Positions 8,688 through 16,979 of a stretch of 64,000 bases of DNA are shown here, in pieces. Under the pieces are notes generated by a model. The model ran no database searches and was not told where the DNA came from. It saw nothing but the letters and a program-made list of their open reading frames with translations. The position numbers were made by a program, and so were the translations under genes. The DNA is from Bacillota bacterium. Lineage in GTDB: Bacteria > Bacillota > Clostridia > Oscillospirales > Ruminococcaceae. Position 1 is the first letter of the stretch, and each line of letters opens with the position of its first letter. Location: contig JAEZYS010000029.1 in assembly GCA_023418925.1 (NCBI GenBank), positions 1 through 64,000 of the forward strand, given 5' to 3'.

Positions 8688-9896
8688 TTAGCCAATTAAG
8701 GTTACATAAATACCTGTCAATATAGCAGTGGTAATTACACCGCATATATTTGCACCAAGTGCATATTCCATAATAAATGCCATTTTGTTTGCCTTGGTAA
8801 CTTCTTTCTGAGCAACCTTAGCAGTAGACGGAACACATGAAACACCGGCAATACCGATAACAGGGTTGAAGTTCTTTTTCCTGATAAAATATACAACGTA
8901 TCCTCCAAGGATTCCCCCTATACCTGAAAGCAGAAGTGCAAGCATACCAAGAACAAGCAGCTTTAAAACAACAGGATTAAGAAGTGTTGTTGCATCGCAG
9001 AGTACACCAAGCATTAAACCGAGGAAGAATGTTGCGCAGTAGAGAAAACCGTCCTGAATAAGTTTTACATACTTTACAATACCTGATTCTCTGATAGTGA
9101 TGCCTACAAAGAAGCTTAAAAATAAAGGAGCTGCAACAGGGAACAATAGGCAAAGTACAGCGTTAGCTATAACAGCAAAAATAAGCTTTTCCTTTGAAGA
9201 AATGTTATGTGTAGGTTTAGTAGCAGTAATAGCTTTTCCTCTTAATTCCTTAGGAACAAGCAATCTTATAAGATATGGATAACCGCCGTAAGTAAGGCTT
9301 AAATATAGATAGGCAACAATTGTAATCGGTACAAAGTATTCAGGAGCAAGCTTCAATGATGCAAATAATACCATCGGACCGTCAGCGCCGCCAATTATGG
9401 AAACTGCAGCAGCGGCTCCGTCTGATAAGCCCATAAGTTTTGCAACTGGATATGTTGCAACAGTTCCAAGTTCTGCAAATAATGCAAGTGTCATGCTTGT
9501 GAATGGATGTGCCAGTACAAATCCAATATCGCACATAATGCCTATGCCCATGAAAACCAGACAGGCAATAAGACCGTTACTGAATGTAAGTGTATAAATA
9601 GGCTGCAGAAAGTCAATCTGCATGTATTTCATAAGGTCATCAGTACTTGTAAGCATTGGGTCAATGATGAGGTTTCCAAGCTTATTGGCTTCAATGTAAA
9701 GAACGCCGGCATTGACTGCACCCATTCCCAACCCCATAGGAATCATGATAAGTGGTTCAAGTTTACCCTTAACACCTAAATAAACAAGCAAAAAGCTAAG
9801 CAGAATTAATACTATTCTGGCTATAACAATTTCAGGTTCCTGATCCATCATTGTTCCTATACCCTGAAATAAATCAGCTAAGTTTATAACAATCAC
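8688..9896 (-). CDS. oadB: Na+-transporting carboxylic acid decarboxylase, beta subunit
   Basis: A 402-residue membrane protein of the OadB/GcdB/MmdB family, the Na+-pumping subunit of oxaloacetate, glutaconyl-CoA or methylmalonyl-CoA decarboxylases. It couples decarboxylation of the carboxybiotin carrier to Na+ export. Family marks are IMIPMGLGMGAVN near the N-terminus, DIGFVLAHPFTSM, GGADGPMVLFAS (the conserved GGADGP loop) and ISCVPSTAKVAQ-like NP(V)IGIAGVSCVPSTAKV. About ten hydrophobic segments are visible. The start is a GTG close to a weak AAGGTG; an ATG 15 codons downstream is an alternative. It follows a small OadG-like gene. The catalytic alpha and biotin subunits are not in the window, so the substrate is open. 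Confidence 0.9.
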   Translation of the reverse strand: MIVINLADLFQGIGTMMDQEPEIVIARIVLILLSFLLVYLGVKGKLEPLIMIPMGLGMGAVNAGVLYIEANKLGNLIIDPMLTSTDDLMKYMQIDFLQPIYTLTFSNGLIACLVFMGIGIMCDIGFVLAHPFTSMTLALFAELGTVATYPVAKLMGLSDGAAAAVSIIGGADGPMVLFASLKLAPEYFVPITIVAYLYLSLTYGGYPYLIRLLVPKELRGKAITATKPTHNISSKEKLIFAVIANAVLCLLFPVAAPLFLSFFVGITIRESGIVKYVKLIQDGFLYCATFFLGLMLGVLCDATTLLNPVVLKLLVLGMLALLLSGIGGILGGYVVYFIRKKNFNPVIGIAGVSCVPSTAKVAQKEVTKANKMAFIMEYALGANICGVITTAILTGIYVTLIG

Positions 9897-9948
9897 CTTG
9901 CTTTTATAATATTTTATGGTATGATGTTAATTGTGGTTAATGTCAAGA

Positions 9949-10080
9949 TTACTGTTCTGCTGTTTTTTTAGCGAATACTTTAATAGTTTTCAGTAAAATT
10001 TTGATTAAAAGTGCTATTCCAAAAGAAATTACAGCGCCTAATCCGAATACTTCAAGAGGTATAGTCATATATAATGGCAT
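9949..10080 (-). CDS. OadG-like small subunit of the Na+ decarboxylase
   Basis: A 43-residue protein (starts MPLYMTIPLEVFGLGAV) with one hydrophobic helix (AVISFGIALLIKILL) and a short basic tail ending KKTAEQ. Size, single helix and position just upstream of the beta subunit fit the OadG/MmdD/GcdD small subunits that assemble the complex in the membrane. A clear AAAGGAG site precedes the ATG. It is shorter than most OadG proteins, so the family call is by pattern and context. A divergent LysR regulator lies upstream. Confidence 0.7.
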   Translation of the reverse strand: MPLYMTIPLEVFGLGAVISFGIALLIKILLKTIKVFAKKTAEQ

Positions 10081-10246
10081 TTAAACCACTCCTTTAATAA
10101 AATCTAGTGACTAAGTTTTTCAAAACTTTCACCATTATGAGCATAGCACTTTGTTAGTTTTTTATCAAATACATATTATTAAAGCGTATCATTTACGAAA
10201 GTTATAGTATGGTTTTATATGTAATTTTTTAAACAGGAGATACCAT

Positions 10247-11143
10247 ATGGATTTACATTATCTTGAGATTTTTAATACAGTTGCACAGTACGAAAGTTAT
10301 AAAAAGGCATCTGAAGTACTTCATATAAGTCAGCCTGCACTTTCAGTGCAGGTAAAAAAACTTGAAGAACAGATAGGGCTGAAGCTTTTTAATAAAATCG
10401 GCAACAAAATTTACTTAAACGACAACGGAATAATGCTTCAGGAATATACAAAAAGAATATTTGCTATTGTAGATGAGCTTGAAAGCAATATTTTGGATAC
10501 GAAAGATTTTATAGGGGGGACACTTAGTATCGGAGGAAGCAATACTCCTGGTACCTATATACTGCCGGAAGTTATAGGAGAGTTCAAAAAGCAGTATCCC
10601 GGAATAAAAATAAACCTGCATATCGCAAATACAACCGAAATTTCACATATGATAAATAACGGAACGCTTGATATAGCTATAAATGGCGGAAGTTGTGATT
10701 ACAGCAGTTATATTTATACAGAAAAGCTTTTTGAAGATGAGCTTGTTCTTGTTGCTTCATCATGCATTCCGTATTGTGATTATAATAGTATTACTGCTGA
10801 GAACTTGAAAAAACTAAGCTTTGTTGTTCATAAAACCGATTCACAGCTTTACACATACTATAAGAAATTTATTGATGAGCTTAATATTCCTGAAAACATA
10901 AGCATGTATCTGGGCAACATTGACGCAATCAAGAATGCAGTCAGTTCAAACCTTGGAATTTCGCTTGTGCCTTATGTTGCTGTAAAAATGGAATTAAAAT
11001 TCGGTATATTAAAGGCTTTAAAAGTTTCAGACTGTAAACTCAACTATCCTTACAGTCTGATTTATAATAAAAACAAATCTCTTTCTGCAACATCAAAAAA
11101 ATTTATACAGTTTATCAGGGGACGTTTTAAAGAGTATAAATAA
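10247..11143 (+). CDS. LysR-family transcriptional regulator
   Basis: A 298-residue protein. The N-terminal winged helix reads MDLHYLEIFNTVAQYESYKK, ASEVLHISQPALSVQVKKLE, EQIGLKLFNKIGNKIYL, the standard LysR pattern. A periplasmic-binding-protein-like effector domain follows from about residue 90. It starts with ATG after CAGGAGATACC. It is divergent from the decarboxylase genes across a 166-base gap, the classic arrangement for a LysR protein that controls its neighbour, probably in response to a carboxylic acid. That link is inference. Confidence 0.92.
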   Translation: MDLHYLEIFNTVAQYESYKKASEVLHISQPALSVQVKKLEEQIGLKLFNKIGNKIYLNDNGIMLQEYTKRIFAIVDELESNILDTKDFIGGTLSIGGSNTPGTYILPEVIGEFKKQYPGIKINLHIANTTEISHMINNGTLDIAINGGSCDYSSYIYTEKLFEDELVLVASSCIPYCDYNSITAENLKKLSFVVHKTDSQLYTYYKKFIDELNIPENISMYLGNIDAIKNAVSSNLGISLVPYVAVKMELKFGILKALKVSDCKLNYPYSLIYNKNKSLSATSKKFIQFIRGRFKEYK

Positions 11144-11184
11144 ATAGCATAATATTTTTATATAATTGGTGGCGCTGGTGCGTT

Positions 11185-12006
11185 TTAATTGACATATTCG
11201 TATGTTGCATGGCTGCTTTGCAGCGAAAAAACCAACTTTCCATGCTCCCAAAAACGCACCTGAATCTCAGCATTCAAGCTTTCATGGATTATATCAGACA
11301 TTTGACCGTTGGCTGGAGCACGCAGAGGATGACCGTTGCTGGATGGTTTCACATTTATTTCCAAAAGGAGGCTTCTCTGTGACAGGCAGATGTGTGTTTC
11401 ATCCGCAGAAAGAATGCGTACACCCTGATATGTTGCGAGACGGTATTCACGGCCACGGTGGACGATTGCACATATACATCCTGTGAAACTAACTCCCAAA
11501 AAAGGAATATGGGCGATGGATACCACAAGGGAGCAGGGCTCCGTAAAATCATTGCATTGCAGCCATTGATAAGACTTTGGAAACGAGGTTCCACTGTCTT
11601 TTTCTATATATCCTTTTCCACCGTCAAAGTTGTGTACAATGCCATCAACTGTCAGACTTCCACTAAGCAAATGACCCATACTGATGATCCCGTGCCGACA
11701 TTCCATAGGCAGGAACTGAAACGGCCCCATAATATCAGAACGCAATGGAGTAAGTTCACTGTACCTAATTTCACCAATTACTCCAGGCAAATTGATTTTG
11801 CAACCACGTGGAGAAAACAGGCAGTTTCCTGCACGAATCGTATTTCGGTTAACTGATAGTTCCGGAACTTTAAAATGTCTTGATCCACTAGAGGAGATTA
11901 ACTGCACAAATGCGCCGCTTTCTGCCCTGCCGGGAATAAATGCGATCATGTCGTTTTGCAGTTGGTGCTTAAAGTACCAGCCTTCGAAACCCGTATCCTT
12001 TATCAT
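11185..12006 (-). CDS. Tocopherol cyclase-like beta-barrel protein
   Basis: A 273-residue protein with no signal peptide. It begins MIKDTGFEGWYFKHQLQNDM, the F-E-G-W-Y-F-K start typical of the tocopherol-cyclase-like family (PF14249), and continues with MGPFQFLPMECRHGIISMGH and GKGYIEKDSGTSFPKSYQWL. These are family marks of bacterial members with no known reaction. No earlier start codon is in frame before a stop; GGAAAG lies upstream of the ATG. Base composition looks more GC-rich than its neighbours, as does the next gene, so the pair may have been acquired together. It lies downstream of the YyaL-type gene on the same strand. Confidence 0.8.
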   Translation of the reverse strand: MIKDTGFEGWYFKHQLQNDMIAFIPGRAESGAFVQLISSSGSRHFKVPELSVNRNTIRAGNCLFSPRGCKINLPGVIGEIRYSELTPLRSDIMGPFQFLPMECRHGIISMGHLLSGSLTVDGIVHNFDGGKGYIEKDSGTSFPKSYQWLQCNDFTEPCSLVVSIAHIPFLGVSFTGCICAIVHRGREYRLATYQGVRILSADETHICLSQRSLLLEINVKPSSNGHPLRAPANGQMSDIIHESLNAEIQVRFWEHGKLVFSLQSSHATYEYVN

Positions 12007-12075
12007 ATTTAAATCTTTCCGGGCAAGCCCTGTGTCTATTGAATAATTTTATTGGTTATTTGTGAATAATTGATT

Positions 12076-12109
12076 AGAACTACTTCGTCAAACGGTACGA
12101 AGTAGTTCT
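12076..12109 (-). terminator. Hairpin across the 3' end of the YyaL-type gene
   Basis: A 13-bp perfect stem (AGAACTACTTCGT with its complement) with the stop codon of the upstream gene at its base. The following bases are A/T-rich but without a clear U run, so it may be a weak terminator or an RNA-stabilising hairpin. Confidence 0.5.
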
Positions 12110-14049
12110 TTTGTTAATACATTTACAGGTGGGAGACAGCTATGGTTCTTGCAGATATAATAGGTAGTCTGGCCATTTAATAACTTATACTCCGAAGATT
12201 CTTTCTCAAGTACCTGCACAACAGCTGAAGTGGGAACGATAGAAGAAAGCTCTGCCAGATCACTACCATTTCTCACTATTGTGATATGCATCGGTGGATC
12301 CCTCAAGTCGGAAAGTGCCATCAGAAATTGTGAGTAACCAGCTGGATAGTTTTCTGACTCATTGGACATGAGGGCAATTTGTTTTTCCAGTACGGTATCC
12401 ATCGCATGATCAGGAGCAAGAGCTTGCAGTTTTACCAAGACAGTTGCCATTAAAGAATTTCCACTTGGAATTGCACCGTCATAGCTATCCTTGGGACGAA
12501 GCACCAGAGTTTCATTCTCTTTGCCATAGAGAAAAAAGCCTCCATGCTGGGGATCAAAGAATTCAGCCATGGCTTTGTTTGCCACCTGACGTGCTGATTT
12601 CAGAAAGTCCTGATTAAGTGTAGCATCGTATAGAGCCAGTAATGCAAAGGCATAGCCAGCATAATCGTCCAGAAAGCCTTTGCCGCTGCGCTTTCCCTCT
12701 CGATAGCTGACATACAGTGTGTCACCATCACGCAGATTCTTTTCAATAAACGCTTGTGCCAGTTTTGCTTTGTCCAGATAGGTAGTATTATGACTGACAC
12801 GATATAAGGCACACAACGCTGTAATCATCAACGAGTTCCAGAGTGTAAGAATTTTGTCGTCAGTGTGCAGTTTGGCACGTTTCCGACGATAATCCCGAAG
12901 AACAGGCAGAAAAGCATCGAAACGTTCCGGCAACTCACTTGTTTTCAAAAGATTGGGAATGCTTTTACCTTCGAAATTGCCCCTGGGTGTGATATCAAAG
13001 CATGAACAGAAGTTTTCTCCATCGTTCTTGCCAAGAAGTTTAAAGATTTCCTCTGGTGTAAACACATAATATTTGCCTTCCTCGCCGTCACTGTCAGCAT
13101 CCTGAGCACTATAGAATCCACCCGAACTTGCGGTTATTTCTGTAAGAATATAATATGCTGTTTTTTCTGCAACTGAGCGATAAAAAACGTTTTGAGTTAA
13201 TTCGGAAGCCTTGCAGAATGATATTATTAACAGGGCGTTATCATAAAGCATCTTTTCAAAGTGAGGTACCAGATAATAAGAGTCAGTAGAGTATCTGCAA
13301 AATCCATAGCCGATATGGTCAAACATTCCGCCACGGTACATCTGCCGTAAGGTGGTCTCCACCATGTGAAGTGCTTCGTTATCACCCTTCTTTTCATACT
13401 GCTGCAGCAGGAACAGCAGATTATGAGGTGCTGGGAACTTTGGTGCGCTGCCAAAACCACCGTATCTCGCATCGAAGCTCCGCTGAAACAGTGATAGTGC
13501 CTTGTCAATAAGTTCATCTTCTACTGCTGAATCAGAACTCGGCATATGCTGTAATGCTGCCGTAATCTTCTCGGCGGATTGAAGAAGCGGTTCCCGTTCG
13601 TTCTCCCATTTGTCATAAACAGCCAGCAGTAACTCCTTCAATCCCGGGGAGCCATATCGACTGGTCTTAGGGAAGTAGGTTCCAGCAAAAAAAGGCTTTT
13701 GCTCGGGGGTCATGAAAATGCTGGTTGGCCAGCCGCCGCTACCAGTCATGGCCTGACACACTGACATATATACACTGTCAATGTCAGGGCGCTCCTCTTT
13801 GTCCACCTTGACAGCCACAAAATATTTGTTCAGGATATCCGCTATTTCGCCGTCCTCAAAGCTCTCATGGGCCATCACATGACACCAGTGACAAGTGCTG
13901 TAACCTATGCTGAGAAAGACGGGCTTGTCATCATCGGAAGCTTTACGGAAAGCCTCCAAACCCCAAGGGTACCAGTCAACCGGATTCTCTGCATGTTGCA
14001 GGAGGTAGGGGCTAGTCTCATTTTTAAGATGGTTGCTCATAGCCATCAT
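12088..14049 (-). CDS. YyaL/SSP411-type thioredoxin-domain protein (DUF255)
   Basis: A 653-residue cytoplasmic protein. The N-terminal thioredoxin-like domain has HLKNETSPYLLQHAENPVDW, SIGYSTCHWCHVMAHESFED (a Cys-x-x-Cys pair near residue 52) and SGGWPTSIFMTPEQKPFFAG. The rest is an (alpha/alpha)6-barrel resembling glycoside epimerase/hydrolase folds: HFEKMLYDNALL, FYSAQDADSDGEEGKYYVF, GFLDDYAGYAFALLALYD. These are the full-length family features and the length is normal. The reaction is not known. AAAGGAAG lies before the first ATG; three ATGs cluster at the start. It is in line with the tocopherol-cyclase-like gene downstream. Confidence 0.93.
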   Translation of the reverse strand: MMAMSNHLKNETSPYLLQHAENPVDWYPWGLEAFRKASDDDKPVFLSIGYSTCHWCHVMAHESFEDGEIADILNKYFVAVKVDKEERPDIDSVYMSVCQAMTGSGGWPTSIFMTPEQKPFFAGTYFPKTSRYGSPGLKELLLAVYDKWENEREPLLQSAEKITAALQHMPSSDSAVEDELIDKALSLFQRSFDARYGGFGSAPKFPAPHNLLFLLQQYEKKGDNEALHMVETTLRQMYRGGMFDHIGYGFCRYSTDSYYLVPHFEKMLYDNALLIISFCKASELTQNVFYRSVAEKTAYYILTEITASSGGFYSAQDADSDGEEGKYYVFTPEEIFKLLGKNDGENFCSCFDITPRGNFEGKSIPNLLKTSELPERFDAFLPVLRDYRRKRAKLHTDDKILTLWNSLMITALCALYRVSHNTTYLDKAKLAQAFIEKNLRDGDTLYVSYREGKRSGKGFLDDYAGYAFALLALYDATLNQDFLKSARQVANKAMAEFFDPQHGGFFLYGKENETLVLRPKDSYDGAIPSGNSLMATVLVKLQALAPDHAMDTVLEKQIALMSNESENYPAGYSQFLMALSDLRDPPMHITIVRNGSDLAELSSIVPTSAVVQVLEKESSEYKLLNGQTTYYICKNHSCLPPVNVLTKELLRTV

Positions 14050-14365
14050 CTTCCTTTCAGTTTGTATCAGATGGTAAGAACATCATCTGTTGTATCCTTA
14101 TTTAGAAAATCAAAGTTAATACTTAAACTTTATTCACAGTGAGTGCATCTATACCTTCCATTGGTAAAACTATTATTTCTCATAGCAAGTGTATTATTCG
14201 GGGGTGGAGTATTCTATGTTCAAATATGGAGTAAATGATTTATTTCCATATAAATCCTTTTATAATGTAAAAATTGTTGACAAATGCCTTAACATTGTGG
14301 CAAAATAAGTATATACATTTGCGCATAAGGTGAGATACTTAGTATTTTTAGATTGAGGTTTTTTT
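14050..14365. other. Intergenic stretch upstream of the YaiI/YqxD gene
   Basis: A TTGACA at 14277-14282 could be the -35 of the downstream gene. A 30-codon frame (14214-14306, plus; starts MFKYGVNDLF) has a GGTGGAG site before its ATG, but nothing else supports it. I leave it as a possible small ORF. Confidence 0.35.
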
Positions 14366-14827
14366 ATGAGAATATTGATTGATGCAGATGGATGCCCTGT
14401 TGTGGACATTACTATATCTATAGCACAAAAATATCATATTGATGTACTGATACTTTGCGATACATCACATGAGATAGAAAAAGCGGGTGCAAAAACACTT
14501 ACTTTTTCTAAAGGATCAGATAGTGTTGATTTTGCACTTGTAAACCTTCTCGATAAAGGAGATATAGTAGTAACACAGGATTATGGACTGGCAGCAATGT
14601 GTCTGGCTCGTAGTGCAATTGTAGTAAATCAGAATGGATTAGTGTATAATAATGATAACATTGATGCACTTCTTTTGGCTCGCCATACAGCTAAAAAAAT
14701 ACGCAATGCAGGAGGACGTCTGAAAGGACCATCAAAGAGGACACAGGAGCAGAATAATTCATTTAAGGAGAATCTGGATAAACTACTTGCCAATTGTAAT
14801 TTAAAATCAGATATAAATAAAAGCTAG
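14366..14827 (+). CDS. YaiI/YqxD family protein (UPF0178, DUF188)
   Basis: A 153-residue cytoplasmic protein. The N-terminal RILIDADGCPVVDITISIA, the middle SVDFALVNLLDKGDIVVTQD-YGLAA and the end GGRLKGPSKRTQEQN are the defining motifs of the UPF0178 family, which has a PIN-like fold with conserved Asp residues. The biochemical role is unsettled. The start ATG lies after a T-rich stretch with GAGG as a modest ribosome site. The length is standard. It stands alone, with an unknown gene 50 bases downstream on the same strand. Confidence 0.92.
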   Translation: MRILIDADGCPVVDITISIAQKYHIDVLILCDTSHEIEKAGAKTLTFSKGSDSVDFALVNLLDKGDIVVTQDYGLAAMCLARSAIVVNQNGLVYNNDNIDALLLARHTAKKIRNAGGRLKGPSKRTQEQNNSFKENLDKLLANCNLKSDINKS

Positions 14828-14876
14828 ATATTTAGAACATTGCAGTTTTTATATATTGAAACATAGAAGGTGGATT

Positions 14877-15386
14877 ATGATAACCCAAAGACCAACAGAA
14901 GAAATGCTGGAAGCAATGAAATCCATATGGATAAAATATAAAGATAAATTACATCCAAACAGAAAAAGTGGTATGGAATTGCTTAAATATTTATTGAACA
15001 ATTATTCGTTGACAGAAATATATGATAAAAATGCTATTAATTCCATAACAGATAATATTATCATGAATAAATTTAATTCCGAAAAATTACCGAACGGTGT
15101 TACACCTGTACCTAGAGCCTTTTATCTTGAAAATTCAGGTAATGGAGAACGCTTTTATCTGGCTGAAAATGAAGATCCTATAGATTTATGGGGCGGAAAA
15201 ATTAAGAGATTTTTTGTTGGCATAGATATTTCAAGTGGATTTTACATGGTAGAAGGAAGCACAATGTTATGGGATGAACTTTGTGCATTCAGGGGAATAG
15301 ATGAAAAAGACCTGCAAAACATTGTATGTGTTGCAGAATACATTAAAAGTTTAAAGCGATTCGGGCTATTAGAGATAGTAGTTTGA
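14877..15386 (+). CDS. Uncharacterised protein, 169 residues
   Basis: I do not recognise this protein. It has no signal peptide or membrane segment. The N-terminal half is basic and helical (EEMLEAMKSIWIKYKDKLHP); the C-terminal half has a likely beta-sheet with GERFYLAENEDPIDLWGGKI and KRFFVGIDISSGFYMVEGST. The start at 14877 follows GAAGGTGG at good spacing; an ATG at 14856 has none. It lies 50 bases after the YaiI/YqxD gene and may share its transcript. No terminator was seen right after it. Confidence 0.7.
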   Translation: MITQRPTEEMLEAMKSIWIKYKDKLHPNRKSGMELLKYLLNNYSLTEIYDKNAINSITDNIIMNKFNSEKLPNGVTPVPRAFYLENSGNGERFYLAENEDPIDLWGGKIKRFFVGIDISSGFYMVEGSTMLWDELCAFRGIDEKDLQNIVCVAEYIKSLKRFGLLEIVV

Positions 15387-15724
15387 GTTTAGAATCAGCA
15401 TTTATTATAAATATCCGTATGTTATTAATTGCGAAAAATAGTTCCTAAATATAGTAAGTCAAATTAATAAAAGTGACACAAATTTAGTAATATAGAAATA
15501 AAGACATAAATGTAAATTGTGAATAATATATATAAATAAACTATTATTTACAATACTTCAAAATACAGAAAATATATAAATGTAGCAATTATTGCACAAA
15601 TAATTTAAAAAATTCGCAAAAAATATATTGACATTGTTTAAATTCGGTGGTAACATATAGTAAATTCTTGATATGTCTTTCAAGAAAATAATTGTTTAAT
15701 TTACTAAACATGAGGAGGATAAGC
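15387..15724. other. AT-rich leader region of the sugar transporter operon
   Basis: Very AT-rich with no supportable ORF. It holds the promoter at 15628-15656 and a 5' leader of about 60 bases ending in AGGAGG before chvE. Confidence 0.5.
15628..15656 (+). promoter_or_regulatory. Promoter of the chvE-mmsA-mmsB operon
   Basis: TTGACA and TAACAT are separated by 17 bases, about 70 bases before the chvE start. Confidence 0.6.
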
Positions 15725-16861
15725 ATGAAAAAATTTTTATCACTCGCCCTTGCATTGTTTCTTACCATTGCTTTGGTTGGATGTGCATCAGGCGGCAGCA
15801 ATTCTGGAGCAGGGAAAGTTGTTAAGGTCGGTATAGCAATGCCTACAAAATCACTTGAACGTTGGAACCGTGACGGATCATTTCTTGAGAAACAGTTTAA
15901 GAGTAAGGGATATGAAGTAAGTCTTGTTTATTCGGATAATGACATCACTCAGCAGGTTAACGACATTGAAAATCTGATTGCAGACAATGTAAACCTTCTT
16001 GTAATTGCAGCAATCGACGGCGAATCACTTTCAACAGTTCTTGATGATGCTGATAAAAAGGGAATACCTGTTATATCCTATGACCGACTAATCATGAACA
16101 CTAAAGCAGTTGATTACTATGTATCATTTGATAATTATACAGTTGGAAAGCTTCAGGGCCAGTATGTTATTGATAAATTAGGTCTTGACGTTTCAGATCC
16201 ATCTAAAAAGTATAACATAGAATTTACAGCAGGTGACCCGGCTGACAACAACGCTGGTTTCTTCTTCAACGGTGCATTTGATATTCTTAAACCTTACCTT
16301 GATGCAGGGATACTTAATGTAGTTTCTGGTCAGACAAAATTTGAGCAAGTATCAACAGCTTCTTGGGATACATCAACTGCTATGAACCGTATGCAGAATA
16401 TCCTTGCTTCAAATTATTCTGACGGAACACAGCTTGATATCGCTCTTTGCTCTAACGATTCTACAGCACTCGGCGTAACACAGGCTATTGATTCAGACTA
16501 CGCAGGTTCAAACTCTGTAATTATTACTGGTCAGGACGGGGACGAAGCTAACCTTGCTAACATTGTTGACGGAAAACAGTCTATGACAGTTTATAAGGCA
16601 GTAGCTAATGAAGCAGTTGTAACACTTGATGTTGCTGTTGCAATTCTTGAAGGCAAAACTCTTGATGCTAACTTAGCTAAGTCAGCAAACTGGGGCTTTA
16701 ATTGTACATATGATACAGAGTCTTATGACAATAACACTGGTAAGATTCCATCATTCCTTCTTGATCCTACAGTAGTAACTAAGGAAAATATTGATAAGGA
16801 ACTTGTTCAAACAGGCTACTACACAATGGGTGATGACGGTTATCCACATCCGGTAGGCTAA
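15725..16861 (+). CDS. chvE: Multiple-monosaccharide ABC transporter, binding lipoprotein
   Basis: A 378-residue secreted binding protein. It has a lipoprotein signal peptide (MKKFLSLALALFLTIALVGC, Cys at residue 20) and a type-1 sugar-binding fold. Marks of the ChvE group are VGIAMPTKSLERWNRDG, the DYYVSFDNYTVGKLQGQYV stretch and DIALCSNDSTALGVTQAI. ChvE proteins bind xylose, glucose, galactose, arabinose and similar sugars. The start at 15725 follows AGGAGG; the frame is open 11 codons further but without a site. It is the first gene of the operon. A hairpin after it probably keeps the downstream genes at lower expression. Confidence 0.93.
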   Translation: MKKFLSLALALFLTIALVGCASGGSNSGAGKVVKVGIAMPTKSLERWNRDGSFLEKQFKSKGYEVSLVYSDNDITQQVNDIENLIADNVNLLVIAAIDGESLSTVLDDADKKGIPVISYDRLIMNTKAVDYYVSFDNYTVGKLQGQYVIDKLGLDVSDPSKKYNIEFTAGDPADNNAGFFFNGAFDILKPYLDAGILNVVSGQTKFEQVSTASWDTSTAMNRMQNILASNYSDGTQLDIALCSNDSTALGVTQAIDSDYAGSNSVIITGQDGDEANLANIVDGKQSMTVYKAVANEAVVTLDVAVAILEGKTLDANLAKSANWGFNCTYDTESYDNNTGKIPSFLLDPTVVTKENIDKELVQTGYYTMGDDGYPHPVG

Positions 16862-16906
16862 ACCAATAACGGATTTACAGCCCATACATAAGTCTAAAAA
16901 CATATG

Positions 16907-16934
16907 AACAGGCGGGGCTACGGTTCTGCCTGTT
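16907..16934 (+). terminator. Intra-operon hairpin between chvE and mmsA
   Basis: A 7-bp stem (AACAGGC with GCCTGTT) followed by ATATTTTTG. It is weak enough to be a partial terminator that sets binding protein in excess over the ATPase and permease, as is common in sugar ABC operons. Confidence 0.5.
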
Positions 16935-16979
16935 ATATTTTTGTTTGATAATAAAAATATAAGATTGGGGGGAAAAGCC

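Noticed and set aside
11392..11856. 154-codon open frame antisense to the tocopherol-cyclase-like gene
   Set aside because: The minus-strand protein has clear family motifs and a start; the plus frame is a shadow.
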